NCBI GenBank assembly: GCA_900541135.1
Contig: UQIG01000003.1
Coordinates: forward strand, 40,802 to 104,801
Length of the DNA stretch: 64,000 nucleotides
Reading direction: 5' to 3'
From: an uncultured Collinsella sp.
Lineage (GTDB): Bacteria; Actinomycetota; Coriobacteriia; Coriobacteriales; Coriobacteriaceae
Notes under the pieces: model-generated
The model's input: only the letters and a program-made list of their open reading frames with translations
Told to the model about the DNA's origin: nothing
Databases searched by the model: none
Program-made: the position numbers and the translations under genes
Shown here: one piece after another, positions 8,573 to 17,954 of the stretch
How the letters are laid out: each line of letters opens with the position of its first letter
How positions within the stretch are numbered: the stretch's first letter is position 1

Positions 8573-9868
8573 CTACTGGTTGTCAGCGGCCGAGAAATCG
8601 ATGTCGAGCGAGGAGACAGCCCAACCGATATGGTTGTCGGAGCGCACGAATTTAACGGTGTACTCCTGCTCGCCGCCCTTGGACAGCGAAGCCTTCACCT
8701 TGGCGGTGGTCTCGGTCATGGACTGATCCATACCCTCGATGGAGACGGTGGCGCCCTGCGGGATCGAGGAGATGATCATCGCCTTGGCGTCCTCGGACAG
8801 GCTCGAGGCCAGGCAGGACTCGGCCTTGGCGGTATCGCCGTCACCGGCAGCCTGGAACAGGTCGGTGATGACGGACTCCTGCGAGGGGTAGCCCATGCCG
8901 CGCGTATAAGCATAGCCAAGACCGCCGGCAGCGATCACGATGAGCAGAAGCAGCACCAGGAAGATCTTAAGACCCGTGTGGCGGTGGCGACGACGAACCT
9001 TGGCCTGTTTGCGGTCCTGCTGGACCATCTCGGACTCAGACAGCGTAAAGAAGCCGGTGTCAGAGGGGTCGGGCATAAACTGACCGGTCGCGCCCGTGGG
9101 ATCGAGCGGGTCGACAGCGGGAGCGTCCATCGCGGGAGCCGGAGCCGTGGACATGGCCGTCTGGGCCGAAAGCGCGGCGAGCGAGTCGTGCACGCGGGCA
9201 AGCTCGTCGGCCTGCTCGGGCGTGAGCTGGTAGATGCCGTCGGCGGTGGCGGCGTTAAAGGCATCGAGCGCATCGGAGGGACGGCCGGCGGCGGAAAGCG
9301 CTTGGCCCATGCCGGCGTTGAGGGCGCGCGTATCGTCGCGCGGGCCGGCAAAGTCGATAGCCGTGCGATAGGTCTCAACGGCGTCCGCGGGGCGGCCGAG
9401 CTTGATGAAGCAGCGGCCCAGATCGCCGAGGGCGGCCGCAGGAGCCGGGTTGGCGCCGTCGATGGCAGCCTGACGGAAGGCAGTACCGGCGTTCGCATAG
9501 TCGCCCGACTGGAACAGCGCGTTGCCCAGACCCAAGTAGGCCTTAAAAGGCGTGGCGTAGGAAGCGTCCTGGGTAGCTGCAGAGAACGCCTGGGCAGCCG
9601 TGGTGTAGTCGCCCACCGCGGCGAGTGCCTTGCCGCGGTTGGTGAGCAAGGCGCCGCGCTTGCCATAGGCGCCGTCGTTGAGGGCGGCGGCGTAGGCCTC
9701 GGCGGCCTCGGCGTACATGCCCAGATGCATCAGGGCATTGCCGCGCAGGTGGTCGGCCTCACCCATGATCTCGTTGGGAGTCTTTGCCGCGCCAAGCATC
9801 TGGGCGGCTGCGGAAAAATCACCCGCGCGATAAGCGGCGCGGCCCTGTTGGATCAGCTGGCTATTCAA
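8573..9868 (-). CDS. TPR-repeat membrane-anchored protein of unknown function
   Basis: 431 aa. Residues 1-220 are Ala-rich helical repeats of the tetratricopeptide type (for example AAYRAGDFSAAAQMLGAAK and GRCFIKLGRPADAVETYRTA). A basic stretch KVRRRHRHTGLK precedes a single membrane helix at about 300-320 (FLVLLLLIVIAAGGLGYAY). The C-terminal 110 residues, probably outside the membrane, look like a small alpha/beta domain of the NTF2/DUF4878 kind. The TPR part should therefore lie in the cytoplasm. The start is TTG with AAGGGG upstream. It follows the cyclophilin gene by 11 bp, so the two are likely co-transcribed. The specific role is not recognised. Confidence 0.7.
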   Translation of the reverse strand: MNSQLIQQGRAAYRAGDFSAAAQMLGAAKTPNEIMGEADHLRGNALMHLGMYAEAAEAYAAALNDGAYGKRGALLTNRGKALAAVGDYTTAAQAFSAATQDASYATPFKAYLGLGNALFQSGDYANAGTAFRQAAIDGANPAPAAALGDLGRCFIKLGRPADAVETYRTAIDFAGPRDDTRALNAGMGQALSAAGRPSDALDAFNAATADGIYQLTPEQADELARVHDSLAALSAQTAMSTAPAPAMDAPAVDPLDPTGATGQFMPDPSDTGFFTLSESEMVQQDRKQAKVRRRHRHTGLKIFLVLLLLIVIAAGGLGYAYTRGMGYPSQESVITDLFQAAGDGDTAKAESCLASSLSEDAKAMIISSIPQGATVSIEGMDQSMTETTAKVKASLSKGGEQEYTVKFVRSDNHIGWAVSSLDIDFSAADNQ

Positions 9869-9879
9869 GGAAGTCCCCT

Positions 9880-10422
9880 TTACTCGTGAACGATCTCGAC
9901 ATGAACGATCTCGTCGCCGGCGCGCAGCTGCGAGATGACGTCGAGGCCCTCGACCGTGGTGCCAAAGACGGTATAGCCGGAGTCGAGGTTGTGCTGAGCA
10001 CCCAGGCAGAAGTAGAACTGCGAGCCCGCGGAATCGGGATCCATGGAGCGAGCCATGGCAAGCGCGCCGTCAACATGGCTGTTACGCGGATTGGTGGCAA
10101 ACTCGCCCTTGATGCAGTAGCCGGGACCGCCGGTACCGGGCATGCCGTCGGGACCCTCAAGGCCGGCAGCGACGTCGGCGCCGGACATATCGCGGGTATT
10201 GGGGTCGCCGCCCTGGATCACAAAGCCGGGCACATAGCGATGGAACTTAAGGCCGTCATAGAAGCCCATCGTGGAAAGCTCGCAGAAGTTCGCCACATGG
10301 ATGGGGGCGCCCTCACCGTCAAACTTGACCTTGATGGTGCCCTTCGACGTCTCGATCACCGCGCACTCGTCACCGACGAGCTGGTACTCGGGCGTATAGA
10401 GCTCTTTCTTAAAACCAAACAT
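9880..10422 (-). CDS. Cyclophilin-type peptidyl-prolyl cis-trans isomerase
   Basis: 180 aa, a single cyclophilin domain catalysing proline isomerisation. Characteristic stretches are KFHRYVPGFVIQGGDP (catalytic Arg region), SGSQF-type motif as DSAGSQFYFCLG, and LDSGYTVFGTTVEGLDV. No signal peptide is seen, so it is probably cytoplasmic. The ATG at 10420-10422 follows GAGGAAGGA; the longer open frame upstream (23 more residues) has no ribosome site or conservation and was rejected. Confidence 0.93.
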   Translation of the reverse strand: MFGFKKELYTPEYQLVGDECAVIETSKGTIKVKFDGEGAPIHVANFCELSTMGFYDGLKFHRYVPGFVIQGGDPNTRDMSGADVAAGLEGPDGMPGTGGPGYCIKGEFATNPRNSHVDGALAMARSMDPDSAGSQFYFCLGAQHNLDSGYTVFGTTVEGLDVISQLRAGDEIVHVEIVHE

Positions 10423-10527
10423 GTGGTTCCTTCCTCGTGCGTTTAAAGCATATTTGTACGAATTGTAGCAATAAGCACGGGCTTCCATCAATTGCGCACG
10501 CAGGTTATGCCGCCGGAGGGCAACAAA

Positions 10528-11682
10528 TTACGAACGCTGCTGCGGCCTCCATGCGCTCACGTTGGCGTCGTACTGGTTAAGCGCGCTGTTGCCGCCTTGT
10601 GCGATGGGCGCCAGGATCTCGCTCTGACGGGCGCTCAGCGACTCGCCGTCGGGAATGGACAGCGAGATATCCCAACTCTGGCAGATCACGTCGACACGTT
10701 CGTACATCCACTGGGCAAGCTGCTTTAGATGATCGATGTCCTCCGCATAGACCGTGTCGTCCTGAACCTTGAGGCTGTTGAGCTCATCCTGGGTCTTTTT
10801 AATCTGATCGCGCAGGGCATAGGCGCTCTGCGACAGCTCCTGACGGGTGGAAAGCGGTGTACGCAGATAGCCGTTATTAAACGAATCGATGACCTTGCCA
10901 ATCTGATTCTCGTCGCTGTACGACACGATGGTCTGGTACAGGCCGTCGAGCCTGGTGTAGAGCTGGTCGTCGGTTAAGACGGTCTCTTCCTGAACGACCT
11001 CGGACGCATCCTCTTGCTTGGGCTCTTTGTCGGTGGCCTCGCCCTTTTGGCGCGACGGGAAGGTGGCCTTGGCGGCCTGGCCAAACTGGTCGTAGAAGCC
11101 GGGCATGACGCCCATGGGATCGGCAGTCACAAACCAATAGGCACCACCGCACACGGCGGCGAGCACCGCGATGACGATGAGCGGTTTGGGGATATGGCGC
11201 TTGTGCTTGTGATAGGCATCCTCGTCGGGGTGAACCTTGCGCTTGGACTTTTGCTTTTTGGGCTGGGCATCATCGCGCAGGGACATCGGCGTGGGGATAT
11301 CGACCTTGGGGATACCAAAGTCCTTATCGAAGGCAGGCAGCACGCAGGTCTCGTTGGGGTCGGCTGCGTCGGAGAGCACCGCGGCAGCAGATGCCGGCGC
11401 GTGGGGCACCTCGGTATCGATCTGCTCCTGCGTCAGGCGCGGAAAGCCGGCCGTGCGCCCTGCGGCCAGGTCGGATGCGGCCGCGTCCTCGGAAAGGATG
11501 CCTGGCGCGGGGCGTCCACACTTGGGGCAGGTACGGTCATGCGGGGACAGACGGGCACCGCAGCCGTCGCAGAACACGAACTCGGTATGCTCGGGGCCAT
11601 CGCCCGGACCAACGTATGCGTTGCAATAGGGGCAGAACGAGGCGCCGTCCTCGATGGTCTTTAGGCAATGCGGGCAGATCAC
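10528..11682 (-). CDS. Zinc-ribbon membrane protein of unknown function
   Basis: 384 aa. The N-terminus holds two zinc-ribbon knuckle pairs (CPHC...CPYC at about residues 3-20, CDGC...CPKC at about 38-57). A long polar linker and a basic stretch (KKQKSKRKVHPDEDAYHKHK) lead to one membrane helix near residue 190 (PLIVIAVLAAVCGGAYWFV). The remainder is a predicted helical extracytoplasmic part. The start is taken as GTG at 11680-11682 because GGAAAGAGG lies five bases before it and the first zinc ribbon begins two residues later; a TTG at 11712 is also open but has no ribosome site. Function unknown. Confidence 0.65.
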   Translation of the reverse strand: MICPHCLKTIEDGASFCPYCNAYVGPGDGPEHTEFVFCDGCGARLSPHDRTCPKCGRPAPGILSEDAAASDLAAGRTAGFPRLTQEQIDTEVPHAPASAAAVLSDAADPNETCVLPAFDKDFGIPKVDIPTPMSLRDDAQPKKQKSKRKVHPDEDAYHKHKRHIPKPLIVIAVLAAVCGGAYWFVTADPMGVMPGFYDQFGQAAKATFPSRQKGEATDKEPKQEDASEVVQEETVLTDDQLYTRLDGLYQTIVSYSDENQIGKVIDSFNNGYLRTPLSTRQELSQSAYALRDQIKKTQDELNSLKVQDDTVYAEDIDHLKQLAQWMYERVDVICQSWDISLSIPDGESLSARQSEILAPIAQGGNSALNQYDANVSAWRPQQRS

Positions 11683-11788
11683 GGCATCCTCTTTCCGAAG
11701 CAATTCAAACAATCGAGGTTAGAGCATAACATCGCTTCGCTCCCACAAGCGCAAGGCACCAATTCAACATCGCCAAGGTGAGGCGTGG

Positions 11789-14512
11789 TTACTTTTTCTT
11801 CTTGCTCGGCATCGAGACTTTGATACCCTGAGGCGATTTGGTCACGCGGGAGCGCTTGGCACCGGCGCTCTTCTTTTTCTTGGGCTGGGCCTGGGCCACG
11901 CCCTCGAGTGCACGGGCCTCGGCCTCGCGGACAGTGCGCGCCTCACGGCGCTGCGCCATATCGGCGGCAACGCGCTTGGCAAAACGCTCGGCGGTCGACC
12001 CCGTCGAGCTCACCTTACCGCCGCCGCGACCCAGGCGAACACGGACGCCACGGCCAAAGCCGGTGGCCGCATGACGGCGACGGGGCTTGAGCGAGTCCAT
12101 CATCGTGGCAAGCTTAAAGAACACCGCGCAGGTAAAGACAACGATAACCGCCAAGATGACAATCTGACCCATCGACAGGTTGGCAATCGACAGCAGCTCC
12201 GGGAACCCGATAACGCCCGTCAAAATACCAGCGATGACAAACACGAAAAGCACCACGCGCAAGGGCGTGAGCGGCTGCGAGATGCGCCAGATCAGGCTGA
12301 CACTCGCCGCGCACGACGTGAGCAGGCACATGGTCGAAAGCGTAAGCTGGCTAAAGCCAAATACGCGCGCCACAAAGATATCGAGCGCCGCGGCCAAAAT
12401 GACCGCAATCGACGCCGGCAGCGCACGCTTAAGCACATTGGTCAAGAACGACCCCTTCACGCGGGCGTTGTTGGGCTCCAGGCCCAACACAAAGCCCGGC
12501 GCGCCGATGCAGAAGAAGTTGATGAGCGTCATCTGAATGGGCTCGAAGGGATACGGCGGCAGGGCGATGCACAGCGCCGCCAGGCCCATCGAGAACAGCG
12601 TCTTAGTCAGAAAGAGCGCGGCAGAGCGCTGCAGGTTATTGATAGAGCGACGGCCCTCGGCCACCACAGCGGGCATCGAGGCAAAGTCGTTATCGACGAG
12701 CACGATCTCGGCCACATTGCGCGCGGCATCGGAGCCGGCGGCCATCGCCACGGAGCAGTCGGCCTCCTTGAGCGCCAGCACGTCGTTGACGCCGTCGCCC
12801 GTCATGGCCACGGTGTGCCCGCGGCGTTTGAGCGCCTGTACGAGCTCGCGCTTCTGCTGCGGCGTCACACGCCCAAAGACGTGGTAGCGGTCCACCGCCG
12901 CATCGAGCTTAGCAGGCGTATCGAGGGTTGTCGCGTCCACGTAGGCATCCGCCCCGGGCACGCCCACCACGCGTGCAATCGACGATACCGTACGCGGGTC
13001 GTCGCCGCTGATCACGTTGAGAGTCACGCCCTGCTCGTTAAAGTAGCCGATAGTCTCGGCCGCCGAGGTGCGGATCTCGTCACGGATGGTCACAAAGCCC
13101 ACGGGCTCGGCCTCGCCCACGATATCGCCATCGGGCGTAAAGCCGTCAACGCGCGCCACCACGAGCACGCGGCAGGTATCGGCGAGCTCGGCCACACGAT
13201 TCTCAACCTGCGCAAATGTGCGAACGGAGAGCACGAACTGCGCGGCGCCCATTACAAAGGAGCCCTGCGCAAACGACGCGCCGCTCCACTTTTTGGACGA
13301 CGAGAACGGAATAACCGACAGCGGCTCGGACACCTCGACCGGACGATCGGCGTAGTAGTTGAGCAGCGCCTGGCAGGTCTCGTTGGCATCTGCCGAGGTC
13401 GCACGCGCCACGTTGGCGAGCGCAAAGTCGAGCACCGTGGTCTCGACGGGAACAGCCGCCTCGTCCGAGTCCGCGCCAAAGCCAACACCCTCAACAGGCA
13501 GCGGATAGGTGCCCTCGACCTCCATACGGCCCGAGGTAATGGTGCCCGTCTTGTCCAGGCACAACACATCGACGCGCGCGAGCGTCTCGATGCAGTAGAG
13601 CTGCTGTGCCAGCACCTTACGACGTGCCAGGCGCACCGTGGCAATCGCGAGCACCGACGAGGTCAGCAGCACCAGGCCCTGCGGAATCATGCCCAGCAGG
13701 GCACCAACCGTGGACAGCAGCGCCGAAGAAGGCACACGACCGGCCAGCAGCTCGGAGAAGCACCAGGAAAGCGCGCTATCGCCCGGGGTTCCCGCGGCAT
13801 CCCATAGCTCGCTCACACTCGAGGTAAAGAGAGCCAGACCAAGCGGAATCATGATGATGCTCGCGAACCGCACGATGGCGTTGAGCGCGTTCATGATCTC
13901 GGAATTGACCTTTTTGACGTACTTGGCCTCGTTGTTGATCTTTGCCACGTAGTTTTCGGCGCCGACATGGATCACGCGGGCACGCAGCAGGCCCGAGTCG
14001 ATAAAGCTGCCGCTCATGAGTTCGGAGCCGGGCTGCTTTTTGATGAGATCGCTCTCGCCCGTCAGCAGGCTCTCGTTAACGAGCGCCTCGCCCGACACTA
14101 CCACGGCGTCGGCCGGAATCTGGTCACCGCGACCCAGGCGAATGATATCGTCGAGCACGATCTGGTCCAGGTCGAGCTCCACCTCGGCGCCGTCGCGCAC
14201 CGCGATGGCCTTCTTTGAGGTGAGCAGCGTAAGCTTGTCGACCATCTTCTTGGAACGCATGGACTGAATCACACCGATCGCCGTGTTCAAGAACACCACG
14301 AACAGGAACGTCAGGTTTTTAAACGAACCGGTCAGCAACACCAAAATCGCCAAGACCACGTTGATCAAGTTAAACAGCGTGCAAAGGTTCTCGATGATGA
14401 GCTCTTTGACCGACTTGGTCTTGAGCTCCATGTTGCGGTTGATCTTACCAGCGGCGATGCGCTCCTCGACCTCGGCGGTCGAGAGTCCGCGCTCGATATC
14501 CGTTGCTGCCAT
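11789..14512 (-). CDS. P-type cation-transporting ATPase (CtpE-like) with basic C-terminal tail
   Basis: About 907 aa. The P-type ATPase hallmarks are present: actuator-domain LLTGES, phosphorylation motif CLDKTGTIT, and hinge motif MTGDGVNDVLALKEAD. Membrane segment 4 carries GMIPQGLVLLTSS, as in CtpE-type (probable Ca2+) P2 pumps rather than heavy-metal pumps; there is no N-terminal CxxC domain. After the last membrane helix the protein has a roughly 110-residue Arg/Lys/Ala-rich tail ending in KKKK, which is unusual. The start is ATG at 14510-14512 or 14522-14524. The open frame runs upstream through the tRNA-Arg gene, which is certainly an artefact. Ion specificity is inferred only. Confidence 0.85.
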   Translation of the reverse strand: MAATDIERGLSTAEVEERIAAGKINRNMELKTKSVKELIIENLCTLFNLINVVLAILVLLTGSFKNLTFLFVVFLNTAIGVIQSMRSKKMVDKLTLLTSKKAIAVRDGAEVELDLDQIVLDDIIRLGRGDQIPADAVVVSGEALVNESLLTGESDLIKKQPGSELMSGSFIDSGLLRARVIHVGAENYVAKINNEAKYVKKVNSEIMNALNAIVRFASIIMIPLGLALFTSSVSELWDAAGTPGDSALSWCFSELLAGRVPSSALLSTVGALLGMIPQGLVLLTSSVLAIATVRLARRKVLAQQLYCIETLARVDVLCLDKTGTITSGRMEVEGTYPLPVEGVGFGADSDEAAVPVETTVLDFALANVARATSADANETCQALLNYYADRPVEVSEPLSVIPFSSSKKWSGASFAQGSFVMGAAQFVLSVRTFAQVENRVAELADTCRVLVVARVDGFTPDGDIVGEAEPVGFVTIRDEIRTSAAETIGYFNEQGVTLNVISGDDPRTVSSIARVVGVPGADAYVDATTLDTPAKLDAAVDRYHVFGRVTPQQKRELVQALKRRGHTVAMTGDGVNDVLALKEADCSVAMAAGSDAARNVAEIVLVDNDFASMPAVVAEGRRSINNLQRSAALFLTKTLFSMGLAALCIALPPYPFEPIQMTLINFFCIGAPGFVLGLEPNNARVKGSFLTNVLKRALPASIAVILAAALDIFVARVFGFSQLTLSTMCLLTSCAASVSLIWRISQPLTPLRVVLFVFVIAGILTGVIGFPELLSIANLSMGQIVILAVIVVFTCAVFFKLATMMDSLKPRRRHAATGFGRGVRVRLGRGGGKVSSTGSTAERFAKRVAADMAQRREARTVREAEARALEGVAQAQPKKKKSAGAKRSRVTKSPQGIKVSMPSKKKK

Positions 14513-14540
14513 ACCACGTCCCATCACGTCGCGTCGGTAT

Positions 14541-14578
14541 AAGAAAACCGCCCGGACCATGCGAGGTTCGGACGGTCT
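14541..14578 (-). terminator. Terminator of tRNA-Arg(CCG)
   Basis: An 11-bp stem with one mismatch (CCGTCCGAACC and GGTCCGGGCGG, six-base loop) followed by TTTTCTT on the minus strand, right after the tRNA 3' end and before the ATPase start. Confidence 0.75.
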
Positions 14579-14587
14579 TACGTTCGA

Positions 14588-14664
14588 TGGTGCCCCATGT
14601 TGGATTCGAACCAACGGCCTTCTGCTCCGGAGGCAGACGCTCTAATCCCCTGAGCTAATAGGGC
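14588..14664 (-). tRNA. tRNA-Arg (anticodon CCG)
   Basis: 77 nt including an encoded CCA. The acceptor stem GCCCTAT pairs with ATGGGGC, the D-arm is TAGCTCAGGGGATTAGAGC, the anticodon loop reads CTCCGGA (anticodon CCG, codon CGG), and the T-arm contains GGTTCGAATCC. Confidence 0.95.
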
Positions 14665-14808
14665 GAACGGTAGGCATTATACCCAAGTGCGCCACGGGCT
14701 AACAAAATAATAGAAAAAGCTTTGCAATTACGTGGGAGACGTGCCGCGACGGCGCGCTTTAGGCGGCAAAAGCGAGTCAGATAGTATAAACTCTCATGCA
14801 CCATATAA

Positions 14809-14835
14809 AACGGCTCGCAATGCGGGCCGTTTTTG
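14809..14835 (+). terminator. Terminator-like hairpin in the aro operon leader (possible attenuator)
   Basis: AACGGCTCGC, loop AAT, GCGGGCCGTT, then TTTT. A ten-base stem with one G-T wobble and a T-run lies about 33 bases upstream of the DAHP synthase start, downstream of a TATAAA-like element at 14785-14790. No plus-strand gene precedes it, so it cannot serve as an ordinary gene-end terminator there. An attenuation role is inferred. Confidence 0.5.
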
Positions 14836-14867
14836 CAAGGACTATCCATCGAGGTGAGAGGCACACC

Positions 14868-15893
14868 ATGATTGCAATTTTAAAGCAGAGCGCCAGCGAC
14901 GAGGCCGTCAGCCATATCGTCAACTGGATCGAGAAAAAGGGACTCAAGACAGACGTCTCGCGCGGCGAGAACGAGACCATCATCGGCCTGGTGGGCGACA
15001 CGACCAAGATCGACCCGTTCCTGCTCGAGTCCATGGACGTCGTCGAGCGCGTGCAGCGCGTCTCCGAGCCGTTCAAGCGCGCCAACCGCAAGTTCCACCC
15101 CGAGAACTCCGTCATCGACTGCGGCCACGGCGTCAAGATCGGCGGCGACCAGTTCCAGGTCATCGCTGGCCCGTGCTCCGTCGAGGGCGAGAACCTCATC
15201 CGCATCGCCCGCCGCGTGAAGGCCGCCGGCGCCACGATGCTGCGCGGCGGTGCCTACAAGCCCCGCACCTCCCCCTACGCCTACCAGGGCATGGGCCCCG
15301 CCGGCCTCGACCTGCTGTGCGAGGCGTCTGCCGAGCTCGACATGCCGATCGTCACCGAGATCATGGACCCGCGCGACGTGCAGGTCTTCCTCGACAAGAA
15401 GATTGACGTCATGCAGATTGGCGCTCGCAACGCCCAGAACTTCCCCCTGCTCAAGGAGGTCGGCAAGACGCAGACCCCGATCCTGCTCAAGCGCGGCATG
15501 TCCGGCACCGTCGACGAGCTGCTTATGGCAGCCGAGTACATCATGAGCGAGGGCAACGACAACGTCATCCTGTGCGAACGCGGCATCCGCACCTTCGAGA
15601 CCCGCACCCGCAACACCTTCGACCTCAACGCCGTGCCGGTGCTGCACCACCTGTCACACCTGCCCGTCGTCGCCGACCCCAGCCACGCCACCGGTTACAC
15701 CCGCTATGTTGAGCCCATGGCGCTCGCCGCGACTGCCTGCGGCGCCAACGGTCTGGAGATCGAGGTCCACGACGACCCGAGCCACGCTTGGTCCGACGGT
15801 GCTCAGGCCCTCACCCCCGACCAGTTCGACGACACCATGCGCCGCATCCGCGCTATCCGCGAGGTCGTCTGCCAAGAGACCGTTCAGGAGTAG
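14868..15893 (+). CDS. aroF: 3-deoxy-7-phosphoheptulonate (DAHP) synthase, type I-beta
   Basis: 341 aa. It condenses phosphoenolpyruvate and erythrose 4-phosphate, the first step of aromatic biosynthesis. An N-terminal ferredoxin-like domain (residues 1-70, MIAILKQSASDEAVSHIVNW) is the kind that gives Tyr/Phe feedback control in the I-beta subfamily. The barrel shows AGPCSVEGEN, RGGAYKPRTSPY, EIMDPRDV, QIGARNAQNF, LLKRGMSGT and VADPSHATG, all typical. ATG at 14868 follows GAGGTGAGAGG. An in-frame ATG at 14796 would extend the protein through the leader hairpin and is not favoured. First gene of the operon. Confidence 0.95.
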   Translation: MIAILKQSASDEAVSHIVNWIEKKGLKTDVSRGENETIIGLVGDTTKIDPFLLESMDVVERVQRVSEPFKRANRKFHPENSVIDCGHGVKIGGDQFQVIAGPCSVEGENLIRIARRVKAAGATMLRGGAYKPRTSPYAYQGMGPAGLDLLCEASAELDMPIVTEIMDPRDVQVFLDKKIDVMQIGARNAQNFPLLKEVGKTQTPILLKRGMSGTVDELLMAAEYIMSEGNDNVILCERGIRTFETRTRNTFDLNAVPVLHHLSHLPVVADPSHATGYTRYVEPMALAATACGANGLEIEVHDDPSHAWSDGAQALTPDQFDDTMRRIRAIREVVCQETVQE

Positions 15894-15896
15894 CCC

Positions 15897-16811
15897 ATGG
15901 GTACGGTGAGAAACGCACGCGTTAACCAGGGTGGCCCCAAGTGCGCCGGCATCGTGGGCCTGGGCCTCATCGGCGGCAGCTTTGCCCGCGGCTATGCGCA
16001 GGCGGGCGTCCGCGTGCTGGCCTGGGACCCCGATGACGACGTCATGACGGCCGCCAGCATGGGTACCGTTGCCGGCGAGCTCAACGACGAGACGCTCGGC
16101 GAATGCGACATCATCGTCCTGGCTTGCTACCCCGAGGCATGCATCGAGTGGCTCGAGACGCACGCCAAGGCGCTCGCCGACGCCACCGACACCGACGCCA
16201 TCATGGGCCCCGTGGTGATCGACACGGTGGGCGTCAAGGGCATCGTGTGCGAACGTGCCTTTGAGCTTGCCCGCGAGCACGGCTTTTACTTTGTGGGCGC
16301 GCACCCCATGGCGGGCACCCAGTTCTCGGGCTACGCTAACTCTCGTGCCGACCTGTTCCAGGGCGCCCCGCTGGTGCTCGTACCGCCCGCGGTAGACGAT
16401 GCGCTCAAGCTGGAGCTTTTGGGCCAGGTGCGCGAGATGGTGCGCCCCTTGGGCTTTGGCAAGTTCAGCGTGACCAGCGCCGCCGAGCACGACCGCGTCA
16501 TCGCCTTCACGAGCCAGCTTGCGCACGTGGTATCCAACGCCTACGTCAAAAGCCCCACCGCCCAGGTCCACCACGGCTTTTCGGCCGGTAGCTACCGCGA
16601 TCTCACCCGCGTGGCGCACCTCAACCCGCAAATGTGGTCCGAGCTCATGATCGACGACGCCGACGCGCTCGCCTTCGAGATCGACCATCTGATCGAGTCG
16701 CTTGGCGCCTACAGCCGTGCGCTCAAGAACCGCGACCAGCGCTATCTGGATAATCTCCTTGCCGAGGGCGACCGCATTAAGCGCGCACTCGACGACGAGG
16801 CCTCCCACTAG
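15897..16811 (+). CDS. tyrA: Prephenate dehydrogenase
   Basis: 304 aa. NAD(P)-dependent oxidative decarboxylation of prephenate to 4-hydroxyphenylpyruvate, the tyrosine branch. A Rossmann motif GLGLIGGSFARGYAQ lies near residue 22; the substrate-site motif GAHPMAGTQFSG and the helical dimerisation domain follow. No ACT domain is fused. ATG follows CAGGAG that overlaps the end of the DAHP synthase gene, three bases after its stop. Confidence 0.93.
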   Translation: MGTVRNARVNQGGPKCAGIVGLGLIGGSFARGYAQAGVRVLAWDPDDDVMTAASMGTVAGELNDETLGECDIIVLACYPEACIEWLETHAKALADATDTDAIMGPVVIDTVGVKGIVCERAFELAREHGFYFVGAHPMAGTQFSGYANSRADLFQGAPLVLVPPAVDDALKLELLGQVREMVRPLGFGKFSVTSAAEHDRVIAFTSQLAHVVSNAYVKSPTAQVHHGFSAGSYRDLTRVAHLNPQMWSELMIDDADALAFEIDHLIESLGAYSRALKNRDQRYLDNLLAEGDRIKRALDDEASH

Positions 16812-16847
16812 ACCACCTATCACGCCAGGTCGAAAGGACCGAAGCTT

Positions 16848-17954
16848 ATGGCGATTACCATCGATATCGACACCGCACGCCCCTACCAGGTGCATGTTGG
16901 CACGTTTTTGCTGGAGCAGGCGGGACCGCTCGTGCGCGCCACTGCCGGCGGCACCAAGGCCGTCATCGTGACGGACACCAACGTAGACCCGCTCTACCAG
17001 ATGCCCGTTAAGCAGAGCCTGGAGGCATCAGGCTACGAGGTGAGCATCTGCACCTTCGAGGCCGGCGAGGCCCATAAGCGCGCCGAAACCTATGTTGCCA
17101 TTTTGGAGTTTGTGGCCGAGCACGAGCTTTCGCGCTCCGACGTGATCGTGGCACTCGGGGGCGGCGTCGTGGGCGATGTGGCGGGCTTTGTGGCCGCGAC
17201 CTACATGCGCGGCTGCAAGTTTGTGCAGATCCCGACGAGCCTGCTCGCCATGGTGGATTCGTCGGTGGGCGGCAAGACCGCCATCGACCTGGCTGCCGGC
17301 AAGAACTTGGCCGGCGCCTTTTGGCAGCCGAGCGTGGTTATCGCCGACGTGGGGTGCCTGGCCACCCTCACGCCCGAGCAGTTCGCCGACGGCTGCGGCG
17401 AGGTCGTCAAGCACGCCGTGATCGCCGACCCGGAGCTTTTCGCCGAGCTGGAGAAGACCCCGCTCACGCTGGAGCTGCTCAACCGCGATGTGGCCCGCGT
17501 AGCACTCATCATCGCCCGCAACATCGACATTAAGCGCGCCGTGGTCGTCGCCGACGAGCACGAAACCAACCAGCGCAAGCTGCTCAACTTTGGACACAGC
17601 GCCGGACACGCCGTCGAGGCCTGCGAGCACTTTGAGCTCGGACACGGCAACTGCGTGTCGATCGGCATGGGCATCATCACGCGCGCCGCGGCCCTGCACG
17701 GCGTTTGCGATGCTGCACTGCCCGGCCGTATTGAGGAGCTCTGCGCCCGCCACGGCCTCAAGACCCGCTGCGACCTCAATGCCGATGCCGTCTTTGCCGA
17801 GGCGCTCCACGACAAGAAGCGCGCGGGCGACACCATCGACCTGGTGATTCCGCACGGCATTGGCCGCTGCAGCATCGACCGCACGCCGCTTTCCACTTTC
17901 CACGAACTCATTGCCGAGGGCCTCGGCCAGAAGGGAGACGCATCCGCATGCTAG
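16848..17954 (+). CDS. aroB: 3-dehydroquinate synthase
   Basis: 368 aa, second shikimate-pathway step, NAD and divalent metal dependent. Typical elements are ALGGGVVGDVAGFVAATYMRG, PTSLLAMVDSSVGGKTAID, the active-site CGEVVKHAVI, and NFGHSAGHAVE with the metal-binding His residues. ATG at 16848 follows GAAAGGACCGAAGCTT. Its last seven bases overlap the aroA start. Confidence 0.96.
   Translation: MAITIDIDTARPYQVHVGTFLLEQAGPLVRATAGGTKAVIVTDTNVDPLYQMPVKQSLEASGYEVSICTFEAGEAHKRAETYVAILEFVAEHELSRSDVIVALGGGVVGDVAGFVAATYMRGCKFVQIPTSLLAMVDSSVGGKTAIDLAAGKNLAGAFWQPSVVIADVGCLATLTPEQFADGCGEVVKHAVIADPELFAELEKTPLTLELLNRDVARVALIIARNIDIKRAVVVADEHETNQRKLLNFGHSAGHAVEACEHFELGHGNCVSIGMGIITRAAALHGVCDAALPGRIEELCARHGLKTRCDLNADAVFAEALHDKKRAGDTIDLVIPHGIGRCSIDRTPLSTFHELIAEGLGQKGDASAC

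Noticed and set aside
14513..14614. N-terminal extension of the P-type ATPase
   Set aside because: It passes through the tRNA-Arg gene and its terminator.
14796..14867. Upstream in-frame ATG for DAHP synthase
   Set aside because: It reads through the leader hairpin and has no ribosome site; ATG at 14868 has one and matches the usual N-terminus.
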